Assembly: GCA_003168375.1 (NCBI GenBank)
Contig: PMSI01000005.1
Coordinates: forward strand, 225,206 to 289,205
Length of the DNA: 64,000 nucleotides
Direction: 5' to 3'
Source of the DNA: Vulcanimicrobiota bacterium
GTDB lineage: Bacteria; Vulcanimicrobiota; Vulcanimicrobiia; Vulcanimicrobiales; Vulcanimicrobiaceae
Position 1 is the stretch's first letter; each line of letters begins with the position of its first letter. Of the stretch, positions 9,131-16,642 are shown piece after piece. The notes under the pieces were generated by a model. It was not told the DNA's origin and searched no databases. It worked only from the letters and a program-made list of their open reading frames with translations. The translations under genes were made by a program, and so were the position numbers.

Positions 9131-9598
9131 TTAGGCTGCGATCGTTCGCTTCTTTCCAGCAGGCTCGTGGTGTTTCTCCCGCGGGCGGCCGCCCTTTCGC
9201 CCGTTTGAGGCGGCGGCGGCCGCTTTCTTCGGCGAGGAGACGCTCCCGGCACGCCGCGCCGCTTCTCGGGCGGTGACGACTCCGAGCACGTCCGCAAGCA
9301 ATACGGGGACGGAATGATCGACGTCGAGCGTTTCCCAATGCAGGTACGCTCCGCCGCCTTCGATGTCGAAATCAGCAAGCGCGCCGGCCGACGCGCGCCG
9401 TAGACCCGGAATCTTGCGCCGCGGAACCGTCACCGTCACCCCATCGCGCAGCTCGAGCACGAGCGCGCCTGCATCCCAGTACGCCTTTTTCACGCGAGGC
9501 TCGGTGCGCTGCGCAATCGCGCCGCGAACGCGAGCCGTGACGTATTCATCGCCATCTTGGTTCGAGCTTGTCTTACGGGCGGATTGTGAGGGTGCCAT
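9131..9598 (-). CDS. DUF2442 protein with AT-hook-like tail (pair 1)
   Basis: 155 residues. The central domain (VKKAYWDAGALVLELRDGVTVTVPRRKIPGL...) fits DUF2442, a small domain frequently paired with DUF4160 in candidate toxin-antitoxin modules. The C-terminal tail is basic and contains KGGRPREK, an AT-hook-like core that could bind DNA. The upstream DUF4160 gene overlaps its start by 26 nt, so translation is coupled. The internal ATG (9598) was chosen over a longer open frame because the upstream part overlaps DUF4160 and looks non-coding. By analogy it would be the antitoxin/DNA-binding partner; that is inference. Confidence 0.8.
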   Translation of the reverse strand: MAPSQSARKTSSNQDGDEYVTARVRGAIAQRTEPRVKKAYWDAGALVLELRDGVTVTVPRRKIPGLRRASAGALADFDIEGGGAYLHWETLDVDHSVPVLLADVLGVVTAREAARRAGSVSSPKKAAAAASNGRKGGRPREKHHEPAGKKRTIAA

Positions 9599-9821
9599 AT
9601 CGCGCGATCCATTTCTTCCGACAGAGTTCAAGGTGGGCGCTGACGATCGCTTTCGCCGTGCGGGCGTCGCGTTCGGACATATTGGTCTCGTACACCGTCG
9701 GCGCTCCGGAGATTCGAATCTTGGCGTACGTGCCGGCCTTGATAACGTGAACATGCGCGGGAAAGTGATCTTTGTTCAGCACCCGCACTTTGAACCCGGC
9801 CTCCGCATGGACCTCCGGCAC
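9573..9821 (-). CDS. DUF4160 protein (pair 1)
   Basis: 82 residues beginning GTG-PEVHAEAGFKVRVLNKDHFPAHVHV. The 'F..NDH.P.H.H' arrangement is the DUF4160 hallmark. The rest (AGTYAKIRISG, then a C-terminal helix AKAIVSAHLELCRKKW) fits the family. DUF4160 is commonly annotated as a putative toxin component next to DUF2442; its biochemical activity is unknown to me. The GTG start lies 7 nt after a TATACT -10 element with no Shine-Dalgarno, so the message is probably leaderless. A second, diverged pair is at 37.0-37.7 kb. Confidence 0.82.
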   Translation of the reverse strand: MPEVHAEAGFKVRVLNKDHFPAHVHVIKAGTYAKIRISGAPTVYETNMSERDARTAKAIVSAHLELCRKKWIARYGTLTIRP

Positions 9822-9828
9822 GAATTAG

Positions 9829-9858
9829 AGTATAACCCAACCTGTTTGGTTCTTTCAA
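9829..9858 (-). promoter_or_regulatory. promoter of DUF4160/DUF2442 pair 1, leaderless type
   Basis: On the minus strand: TTGAAA (9858-9853), 18-bp spacer, TATACT (9834-9829), then 7 nt to the GTG start. The spacer contains the imperfect inverted repeat AACC-N5-GGTT, echoing the AACC...GGTT arms of the perfect palindrome in pair 2. Confidence 0.65.
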
Positions 9859-10030
9859 CTGCCTTCGCACTCGCCTGCTTCCATTGCCGCCTGCCAGGAC
9901 CCAAGCTAGGCGAGACGAGCCGGCGGGGGTAGGTAACAGGCTCCCCCGACGGCCCTGTCGATTTCAGGCTGCCCCGTTCGTCCTTGGGCTGGATGCACGA
10001 CATCCCCACGGCACGAGAAGGACGACGACG

Positions 10031-10381
10031 ATGAAATACATGCTGCTGATCTACGGCCCGCCGCGTGACCGCGAACCGACCCCCGAGGAGTGGGCGGCGT
10101 CGATGCCCGAGTGGGAAGCCTTCGGTCAGGGACTTCGCGACCACAACGCGTTCGTCGACGCGGCGCCGCTAGCGCCGACGGCCAGCGCGACGACCGTGCG
10201 GGTCCGCAATGGGCAACGCGCGGTGACCGACGGCCCGTTCGCTGAGACGAAGGAATGGCTCGGCGGGTACTACATCATCGACGTGCCGTCGCTCGACAAT
10301 GCGATCGAGGCGGCTGCGATGTGCCCGGGGGCGAAGGACGGCTCGGTGGAGATCCGGCCGCTTGTCGACCTCGGCGACTGA
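10031..10381 (+). CDS. YciI-like (DGPF) protein
   Basis: 116-residue small ferredoxin-like fold protein. MKYMLLIYGP at the start and TDGPFAETKEWLGGYYIID identify the DGPF/YCII family. Such proteins are typically encoded next to ECF42-group sigma factors, as here. Catalytic role unknown. An AGAAGGA ribosome site precedes the ATG. The downstream sigma factor appears to start inside its last codons, so the two should be co-translated. Confidence 0.9.
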   Translation: MKYMLLIYGPPRDREPTPEEWAASMPEWEAFGQGLRDHNAFVDAAPLAPTASATTVRVRNGQRAVTDGPFAETKEWLGGYYIIDVPSLDNAIEAAAMCPGAKDGSVEIRPLVDLGD

Positions 10382-11642
10382 CGCTGCACAACGGGTCGCA
10401 CGGTGCTTTCGCGAGGACGCGGGACGCACCGTCGCGACCTTGTCACGCGCCCTCGGCGACATCGCTAGTGCCGAGGACGCGCTCCAAGAGGCCTACCTCG
10501 CTGCGCTCGAGCGCTGGCCGCGCAGCGGGTTTCCGGCGAATCCGTCGGCCTGGATCCTCACGACGGCGCGGAACCGCGCGATCGACCGCCTGCGGCGCGA
10601 ACGCGTCGGCCGCGAAAAGCTGCGGCGCCTCGCCGCGCTGGAGATCCCGCCTGCGCCGCGCGACGTCTTCGAGGGCGATGCGATGACCGCGATCCCCGAC
10701 GACCGCCTCAGCCTGATCTTCGCGTGCTGCCACCCCGCGCTCGGCATCGAGGCGCGCATCGCGCTGACGCTGCGCACGCTGGCGGGACTGACCGTCGAGG
10801 AGATCGCCGACGCGTTCCTGGTGCCGCACGCGACGATGGCGCAACGCCTCGTGCGCGTGAAGCGCAAGATTCGCGAATCGGTGATCCCGTTCGACGTTCC
10901 GCCCGCGGAGCGTCTCGTCGAACGGCTCGACGACGTCTGCACGGTGCTCTACCTCATCTTCAACGAAGGGTACTCCGCGTCGGCCGGTGACCGGCTGATC
11001 CGCCGCGAGCTCTGCGACGACGCGATTCGCCTTGGCCGCGTGCTCGCTACGCTGATGCCGCAGGAGCCCGAGGTGATGGGACTGCTGGCGCTGATGCTCT
11101 ACCACGACTCGCGCCGCGACGCGCGCGTCGCGTCCGACGGTTCGATGGTGACGCTCGTCGACCAGGATCGATCGACGTGGGACCGCGCGAAGATCGTCGA
11201 AGCGAACGCGCTGCTCGAAGCTGCGTACCGCCACCGTGCGCCGGGGCCGTATCAGCTCCAGGCGGCAATATCCTACGCGCACGCCAGCGCACCGACGGCA
11301 AGCGCGGTCGACTGGCATTCGATCGCCGCCCTCTACGCGCACCTGGAGCGGATGACGCCCTCGCCGGTCGTCGCGCTGAACCGCGCGGTCGCGATCGGCT
11401 ATGCCGACGGACCCGCGGCCGGGCTCGCCGCGCTCGACGCGCTGCCGCAGGACGCGCTCGCCGACTATCATCTGTACCACGTCGCACGAGCCGACGCGCT
11501 CGCCCGCCTCGGCCGCACCGCCGAGGCCCGCGCGGCCTACCAAGCCGCCCTCACCGGCACGCTGAACGCGGCGGAGCGCGCCTACCTTCGCTCGAAGGTC
11601 GCCGGGACCCGGGAAACCACAGTGACGGAGGAGACCCAATGA
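10362..11642 (+). CDS. ECF42-like RNA polymerase sigma factor with long C-terminal extension
   Basis: About 426 residues. The sigma region 2 (SAEDALQEAYLAALERWP...NPSAWILTTARNRAIDRLRRE) and region 4 (LRTLAGLTVEEIADAFLVPHATMAQRLVRVKRKI) are followed by a roughly 230-residue helical C-terminal domain (DUF6596/TPR-like). It lacks an anti-sigma gene; the extension is thought to control activity in this group. Coupling to a DGPF protein gene is the ECF42 hallmark. The start is uncertain: no ATG or GTG suits, and TTG at 10362, 9 nt after GGTGGAG, is the best fit and overlaps the DGPF gene. Confidence 0.88.
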   Translation: MSTSATDAAQRVARCFREDAGRTVATLSRALGDIASAEDALQEAYLAALERWPRSGFPANPSAWILTTARNRAIDRLRRERVGREKLRRLAALEIPPAPRDVFEGDAMTAIPDDRLSLIFACCHPALGIEARIALTLRTLAGLTVEEIADAFLVPHATMAQRLVRVKRKIRESVIPFDVPPAERLVERLDDVCTVLYLIFNEGYSASAGDRLIRRELCDDAIRLGRVLATLMPQEPEVMGLLALMLYHDSRRDARVASDGSMVTLVDQDRSTWDRAKIVEANALLEAAYRHRAPGPYQLQAAISYAHASAPTASAVDWHSIAALYAHLERMTPSPVVALNRAVAIGYADGPAAGLAALDALPQDALADYHLYHVARADALARLGRTAEARAAYQAALTGTLNAAERAYLRSKVAGTRETTVTEETQ

Positions 11643-12040
11643 CGATGCGGATCAACCATCTGGCGGTGCTCGTTGCCGCGATCGCGTACTATCTGTTCAG
11701 CGCGGTCTGGTTCATCATCCTCAGCAAGCAGTGGCAGGCGTACACCGGTCAGGCAGCCGCCGCCGCGCCGAGCACCTACATCATCTCGTTCGTCCTCGCG
11801 ATCATCTTCGCGTACGTCGTCGCAATGGCGCTCGCCGACAGCGACAACCCCAACATGGTGCGGCACGGAATCGAGTTCGGCGTGTTCATGGGCGCCGGCG
11901 TCTGGGCGGTGAACCTGCTGAGCCTGACGCTGTACGAAGGTCGTCCGCTCGGTCTGTGGCTGATCGACGCGCTCCACGTCATCATCGGGATGGCGATCAT
12001 GGGTGCGATCGTCGGCGGCTGGCGCAAGCGCACGGCGTAG
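11639..12040 (+). CDS. DUF1761 membrane protein
   Basis: 133 residues with four predicted transmembrane helices (about 8-28, 50-70, 78-98 and 108-128). The pattern NHLAVLVAAIAYYLFSAVWF...W...Y...HVIIGMAIMGAIVG fits DUF1761, whose function is unknown. It overlaps the sigma factor stop by 4 nt and has GGAGGAG upstream, so it belongs to the same operon and may be a target or partner of that regulator. Confidence 0.85.
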   Translation: MTMRINHLAVLVAAIAYYLFSAVWFIILSKQWQAYTGQAAAAAPSTYIISFVLAIIFAYVVAMALADSDNPNMVRHGIEFGVFMGAGVWAVNLLSLTLYEGRPLGLWLIDALHVIIGMAIMGAIVGGWRKRTA

Positions 12041-12822
12041 TGGATTTCACCGCCTTCTACGAGCGGATCGACGGCGAGACGTTTCGCGCGACCCCCGCGA
12101 CGTCGAGCCCGTGGGACGATCGGCTGCAGCACGGCGGCCCACCCACCGCGCTGATCGCGCACGTCGTGCGGGCCGTCCATCCGCGCGACGACATGCGGAT
12201 CGCGCGGATCGCCTCGGAATTCCTCGGGCCGATCCCGGTCGGCGTGATGCGTGTGAAGACCCGCGTCGTGCGCCCGGGAAAGCGCATCGAGATGGTCGAG
12301 GGGACGCTCGAATGCGACGGGCGCGACGTCGTGTCGGTGCGCCTCTGGCGTGTCGCCGTGCAGCGAGAGGGAGCGGTACCGCCGGGCGTGACGCCGCCGG
12401 ACCCGGTCCCGGCGCTGCCGCCGCCCGATGCGCGGCAGCATTGGATCACGACCTCCGGCTACGGCCAGGCGATCGAATGGCGCGAGGTGCACGGCGGCGG
12501 CGTCCTCGGACCCGCCGCGATCTGGGGCCGCACGCGGGTCCCCCTCATCGCCGGTGAAGCGCACGAGCCGATCGACTCGGCGCTCGTCATCGCGGACTCC
12601 GCGAACGGGATCAGCGGCGAGCTGCCGATGGGCGAATGGCTCTTCATACCACCCTCGCTCTCGCTCGCGCTGCAGCGGTATCCGTGCGAGGAGTGGGTGC
12701 TGCTCGACGCGCGCACGGAGCTCACCGGCGACGGTCTCGGGATGACCAGCCTGCGGCTCGCGGATGCGGACGGCTGGTTCGGCATCGGCAACCAGGCTCT
12801 GCTGGTCGAGCGGCGCGGCTGA
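12040..12822 (+). CDS. TesB-like acyl-CoA thioesterase family protein
   Basis: 260 residues, a double-hotdog-type protein. The N-terminal half (FYERIDGETFRATPATSSPWDDRLQHGGPPTALIAHVVRA...EFLGPIPVG) resembles TesB-like thioesterases with the HGGPP substrate-site segment; the C-terminal half carries the second hotdog. The substrate is unknown. It starts with GTG overlapping the preceding stop (TAGTG), so it is the fourth gene of the operon. A short stem-loop with AGGCGG/CCGCCT arms follows the stop at about 12830-12850 without a T-run. Confidence 0.8.
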   Translation: MDFTAFYERIDGETFRATPATSSPWDDRLQHGGPPTALIAHVVRAVHPRDDMRIARIASEFLGPIPVGVMRVKTRVVRPGKRIEMVEGTLECDGRDVVSVRLWRVAVQREGAVPPGVTPPDPVPALPPPDARQHWITTSGYGQAIEWREVHGGGVLGPAAIWGRTRVPLIAGEAHEPIDSALVIADSANGISGELPMGEWLFIPPSLSLALQRYPCEEWVLLDARTELTGDGLGMTSLRLADADGWFGIGNQALLVERRG

Positions 12823-13007
12823 GCGGTCAGGCGGAAAATTGGCCGCCTCACGCCTCGGCGGCTAACGTCCACGACTTTCGACGCCCGGTTGAGCCGGCGG
12901 GTGCGTGGATCGGGGCTGGAGTGCCCTACTCCATATACGAAGCATCGGCCGCCGAAGGTTCGAATTTCGGGGTTCAAACCGTCTATTAACATTCGTCGTG
13001 AGCGTGG

Positions 13008-14246
13008 TCAGGCCGCATAGTGCTGTCTGCCCCGAGCGGTGCCCGGTGCTCTCATGGGCGGCGACTCCGCCCGCAGAAGGATGACCTGAGCCGCATTCAC
13101 GTCCGCGTCGGCCGCATGGCCGCAGCGAACACATGTAAAGCGCCGTCCCTCTCGACTTTCCTTGCAGACGCACCCACACGCGACGCACGTCTGCGAACTG
13201 TATCTGGCGTCGACCTCGATCACCGTGCGAGCAGCGTATTCTGCTTTCTCGCGGATCAAGCTCGCCAGCATCCCGAACCCGGCATCCAAGAGCGCCCGAT
13301 TCAAGCCTGCCTTGGCCCGCACCCCGACGCCAGGCACCTCCGGCGTCCCTTTGGCACTTCGCGTCATCGAACGCATCCGCAGCGACTCCAGCGCGATGCA
13401 ATCGAACCGCTGCACGACGCCACGGCTGACTTTGTGCAACCAGTCGCGGCGCGCGTTCGCTTCGCTTTCCTTCGCTCGAGCGAGCCGACGTACAGCGGCG
13501 ATGCGGGCCTGGTGCTTCGTGTTGAGCGGTCTGCCGATCGCGTCCTTCACGGTGACCGCGTCGAGGGCGCGCTGGTGTCGTTTGACCACCGCTTTGCGGC
13601 GGGAGCCGGGCCGCAAGTTCTCAATCATCGTGCCGTCGGAGAGCGCAGCGAGCACACGAATGCCGCGGTCGATGCCCACGCTGCACCCGGTCGCCGGCAG
13701 CGGCGATACCGTGCGGTGCGCCTCGAAGACCGCGTACCAGCGGCCGTTCTTGGTCACGAGGAAAGCACGACCGAACTCGGGCACGACCCGGCCCTTGCGC
13801 AGGCGCACCGCGCCGACACCGGGCACCCGCACCCGCCCTTGCACAATGTCGAACTTGAGCGCGCGGTCGCCGTGCGGAAACTCCAGCTGGTTCCAGCGGG
13901 CAATCGGCTTGAAGCGCGGATATCCCGGCGTTTCTCCGCGTTTCAGCCGCCGGAAAAAGGCCGCAAACGCGAGATCCAAACGGTGGAGGACCGCATCCTC
14001 GCAATCGCGATAGACGCCGGCGAAACGCGCCTCGACCTCTCGCAGTTCGGTGAGCTGAAGGTACTGTTCGCGGCTCGTCAGCGAGAGGCGGCGACTCGTC
14101 CAGGCGTCGCGACGCTGCTGAAGCAGCGCGTTGTACAGCTCGCGGGTGACGCGGAGCATCTTGACCAGGGCGCGTTCTTGCGCGCAGGTCGGATAAACTC
14201 GGACCTTGTGCAGCCACCGGAGCTGGCCATCGAAGCGCGATGCCAC
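13008..14246 (-). CDS. tnpB: TnpB (IS200/IS605-type OrfB), RNA-guided nuclease family
   Basis: 412 residues, intact. The RuvC-like residues are in place: D193 in VGIDRGI, E287 in CIALESL and D382 in ADADVNAAQ. The zinc ribbon has C354/C357 and C372/C375. An N-terminal helix-turn-helix-like region and the WLHKVRVYP start are typical. No tnpA Y1 transposase is adjacent, so this is an IS1341-like solo element that would need TnpA in trans. The region downstream of its 3' end (about 12880-13007) could encode the guide (omega) RNA, but I could not define its end. Confidence 0.93.
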   Translation of the reverse strand: MASRFDGQLRWLHKVRVYPTCAQERALVKMLRVTRELYNALLQQRRDAWTSRRLSLTSREQYLQLTELREVEARFAGVYRDCEDAVLHRLDLAFAAFFRRLKRGETPGYPRFKPIARWNQLEFPHGDRALKFDIVQGRVRVPGVGAVRLRKGRVVPEFGRAFLVTKNGRWYAVFEAHRTVSPLPATGCSVGIDRGIRVLAALSDGTMIENLRPGSRRKAVVKRHQRALDAVTVKDAIGRPLNTKHQARIAAVRRLARAKESEANARRDWLHKVSRGVVQRFDCIALESLRMRSMTRSAKGTPEVPGVGVRAKAGLNRALLDAGFGMLASLIREKAEYAARTVIEVDARYSSQTCVACGCVCKESREGRRFTCVRCGHAADADVNAAQVILLRAESPPMRAPGTARGRQHYAA

Positions 14247-14702
14247 GAGATCAGCGTCTCACGACGCTGTGCCAGCATCATGGCATCACCGGCACAGACG
14301 CCACCGCAATTCACAGAGACGTCCCCGGTTGAAGTGCACGTGGGCCTGCCGTCGAGGAACGCCGCCATCCTGGCTTCAAGAGCCGCGCCCCGCATGGCGG
14401 CGGCGTGGGTCACGACGGCACTTATTCCACGGGCGTATCTGCGCTCTGAAGCGGCCCACAGTACCAGCTGAATACGACTGCGCCGATTTCAACGCAGACG
14501 AGTTGCGTCACTAATGCCGCACCGGCTTCTTGCGGTTTGTCTCCGATGCGGGTCTGCGGTTGCGGATGCTGCGAGAAGTCCGGCGGCGGCGATATGGACG
14601 ATGACGCGCCGTACCATGGATTACCGGGCCAGTAGGCCCCGGATCGGGCGCCGTCCCTCAGAACGGCGCCTTCCCGTACAAGGGAAGCATAGCACACCGC
14701 CC
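14247..14702. other. gene-free stretch with three consecutive hairpins
   Basis: No supportable gene between tnpB and the sulfonate operon. At 14626-14688 three stem-loops follow one another: a GGGCC/GGCCC stem, a long GGCGCCGT-type stem with ACGGCGCC, and CTTCCC/GGGAAG. They may be the left-end structures of the TnpB element or a small structured RNA. I tested it by eye against common riboswitch cores and found no match. Confidence 0.5.
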
Positions 14703-14731
14703 TTGACTATTCCGGCATCGCATGCTAAAGT
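14703..14731 (+). promoter_or_regulatory. promoter of sulfonate uptake operon
   Basis: TTGACT (14703-14708), 17-bp spacer, TAAAGT (14726-14731). Predicted transcription start about 14738, roughly 25 nt before the leader-peptide ATG at 14764. Confidence 0.7.
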
Positions 14732-14763
14732 CGCGCTCAATCGTGTCGAACCAATACTGTCTC

Positions 14764-14817
14764 ATGGCGATGTGCATTTGCTGTCTCCCCTATCGGGATC
14801 GGCGAGCTTCGGCATGA
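14764..14817 (+). CDS. cysteine-rich leader peptide (attenuation)
   Basis: 17-residue peptide MAMCICCLPYRDRRASA. Three of four consecutive codons are cysteine (TGC-ATT-TGC-TGT, 14773-14784), which is extremely unlikely by chance. It lies between a strong promoter and a strong terminator in front of a sulfonate ABC importer. Its role would be to measure charged tRNA-Cys: ribosomes stall at the Cys codons when cysteine is scarce. No clear Shine-Dalgarno was seen. The peptide itself need not have a function. Confidence 0.8.
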   Translation: MAMCICCLPYRDRRASA

Positions 14818-14883
14818 GCTAGCGCTTCGGCGCACAGACATCGTGCAGAGCCCTCGCCGATCCGGCGGGGGCTCTTCGTTTTC
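14796..14883 (+). promoter_or_regulatory. ribosome-mediated transcription attenuator responding to cysteine
   Basis: Terminator: GAGCCCTCGCCG (14848-14859) pairs with CGGCGGGGGCTC (14863-14874), a 12-bp stem with a 3-nt loop, followed by TTCGTTTT. Antiterminator: GGATCGGCGAG (14796-14806), inside the leader ORF and 12 nt after the last Cys codon, is an exact complement of CTCGCCGATCC (14853-14863), which overlaps the terminator's 5' arm. The two folds are mutually exclusive. Stalling on the Cys codons would leave 14796-14806 free and allow readthrough; normal translation would cover it and allow termination. Confidence 0.85.
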
Positions 14884-14916
14884 ACCCGCTCTTCCTATCT
14901 CACCAGGAGGCGTTCC

Positions 14917-15906
14917 ATGGCATCACTCTCCCGCTCTGATTTCCTTACCGCCGCCGGCGCCGCCGCGGTCGCCGCGGCGCTGCCGCTCAGCGCGCGCGCC
15001 GCCGGCCTCGACAAACTCGGGCTCGACTACGCGTACTACAATCCGCCGAGCCTCGTGCTCAAGTCGAAGGGCTGGCTCGAAGAAGCGCTCTCGAAGCGCG
15101 GGACGTCGGTCGAGTGGGTGCTCTCGCTCGGCTCGAACAAGGCGAACCAGTACTTGCAGGCCGGCGCCGTGCAGTTCGGTTCGACCGCCGGGAGCGCGGC
15201 GCTGCTCGCGCGCGCCAACGGCTCGCCGATCAAGACGGTGTTCCTGTACTCGCGTCCGGAGTGGACCGCGCTGGTGGTCGGGAAAGACTCGCCGCTCAAG
15301 AGCGTCAAGGATCTGAAGGACAAGAAGGTCGCCGCGACGCGCGGCACCGATCCGTGGTTCTTCCTCTTGCGCTCGCTGCAAGCCAACGGACTGCAGCCCA
15401 CCGACGTGCAGCTCGTGGACCTGCAGCATCCCGACGGGCGCACCGCGCTCGAGCGCGGTCAGGTCGATGGGTGGGCCGGGCTCGATCCGCACATGGCGGC
15501 GACGCAGCTCGACGCCAGCTCGCGCCTGCTCTACCGCAACGTCGCCTTCAACACGTGGGGCGCGCTCAACGTGCGTGAAGACTTCCTCGCGCAGCATCCC
15601 GACATCGCCGCGATCGTGCTGCAGCAGTACGAACGCGCACGCAAGTACGCCGCGGCGCACGTCGACGAGACCGCCGCGCTGCTGTCGGATGCGTCGAAGG
15701 TAGAACGGCGCGTGGCGGACCTCCAACTGCGCGAACGCACGACGTATCCGGGCAACGGGACGCCGGGCAGCGACTATCACGACGCGATCGCCGGGGTCGT
15801 CCCGCTGATCCGCTCCGACAAGCTCGCGAAGCCCGACGCCGACCTCGACGGCGCGGTCGCCTCGCTGATCGACACGCGCCCCGCTACGACGGCGCTGCGT
15901 GGCTAG
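14917..15906 (+). CDS. ssuA: aliphatic sulfonate-type ABC transporter, substrate-binding protein
   Basis: 329 residues with a hydrophobic export signal (residues about 8-29, cleavage after ...SARA). The mature part is a type II periplasmic binding protein of the SsuA/TauA/NMT1 group: LGLDYAYYNPPSLVLKSKGWLEE, the central VKDLKDKKVAATRGTDPWFFL, and DGWAGLDPHMAATQLD. It is expected to capture sulfonates or similar organosulfur compounds in the periplasm. An AGGAGG site precedes the ATG. It lies just behind the cysteine attenuator, which supports a sulfur-scavenging role. The exact substrate is unproven. Confidence 0.87.
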   Translation: MASLSRSDFLTAAGAAAVAAALPLSARAAGLDKLGLDYAYYNPPSLVLKSKGWLEEALSKRGTSVEWVLSLGSNKANQYLQAGAVQFGSTAGSAALLARANGSPIKTVFLYSRPEWTALVVGKDSPLKSVKDLKDKKVAATRGTDPWFFLLRSLQANGLQPTDVQLVDLQHPDGRTALERGQVDGWAGLDPHMAATQLDASSRLLYRNVAFNTWGALNVREDFLAQHPDIAAIVLQQYERARKYAAAHVDETAALLSDASKVERRVADLQLRERTTYPGNGTPGSDYHDAIAGVVPLIRSDKLAKPDADLDGAVASLIDTRPATTALRG

Positions 15907-16642
15907 GTTCATCGTCCCGCTCGCGCTGCTCGCCGGATGGTGGGCGGCGAGCGCGAGCGGGTTCATCAAGTCGTACCAGCTCGCCTCGCCGCGCGACGTC
16001 GTGCGCGAGCTGCTCGACCTCGCGCAGAGCGGGCTGTTGTGGCGCGATCTCGGCGCGAGCGTCGAGCGCGTCGCGCTCGGCTTTGCGATCGCGCTGCTCT
16101 GCGCGCTGGTGCTGGGCTCGCTGGTCGGCGGCTCGCGGTTCGCCGAGCGCGCGCTCGACCCGACGCTGCAAGGGATTCGCGCGGTCCCCTCGCTCGCATG
16201 GGTGCCGCTGATCCTGCTCTGGCTCGGGATCGGCGAGACGGCGAAGATCACGCTGGTCGCGATCGGCGCGTTCTTCCCGATCTACGTCGCGCTGGTGAGC
16301 GGTATTCGCGGCGTCGACCGCAAGCTGGTCGAGGTCGGTACGATCTTCGGCCTCTCGCGCTTCGCGCTGATCGCGCGCGTGCTCGTCCCGGCGACGCTGC
16401 CGCAACTACTGGTGGGCGCACGCATCGGCCTCACCCAGGCGTGGCTGTTCCTGGTCGCGGCCGAACTGCTGGCGGCGACCAACGGGCTCGGCTTCCTGCT
16501 CACCGACGGTCAGCAGACCTCGCGCACCGACGAGATCCTGGTCGCGATCCTGCTCTTCGCGGCGTGCGGCAAGCTCTCGGAGAGCGCGATGCGCCTGCTC
16601 GAGAAACGACTGGTCGGCTGGACCGACACGGTGCCCGCATGA
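15899..16642 (+). CDS. ssuC: sulfonate-type ABC transporter permease
   Basis: 247-residue inner-membrane protein with about six transmembrane helices and the BPD_transp_1 coupling segment EVGTIFGLSRFALIARVLVPATLPQLLVGARIGLTQAW. It starts with GTG inside the ssuA end (8-nt overlap) and overlaps ssuB by 4 nt, so the three are a tightly coupled importer operon. No monooxygenase gene (ssuD/tauD) follows, so desulfonation enzymes must be encoded elsewhere. Confidence 0.88.
   Translation: MARFIVPLALLAGWWAASASGFIKSYQLASPRDVVRELLDLAQSGLLWRDLGASVERVALGFAIALLCALVLGSLVGGSRFAERALDPTLQGIRAVPSLAWVPLILLWLGIGETAKITLVAIGAFFPIYVALVSGIRGVDRKLVEVGTIFGLSRFALIARVLVPATLPQLLVGARIGLTQAWLFLVAAELLAATNGLGFLLTDGQQTSRTDEILVAILLFAACGKLSESAMRLLEKRLVGWTDTVPA

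Noticed and set aside
14078-14413. Minus-strand 111-codon ORF upstream of tnpB
   Set aside because: Overlaps the tnpB N-terminus in another frame with no recognisable motif.
14600-14700. Riboswitch (cobalamin, FMN, SAM or Moco type) in the hairpin cluster
   Set aside because: Stems are present but no conserved core sequence of these classes, and the flanking genes do not fit.
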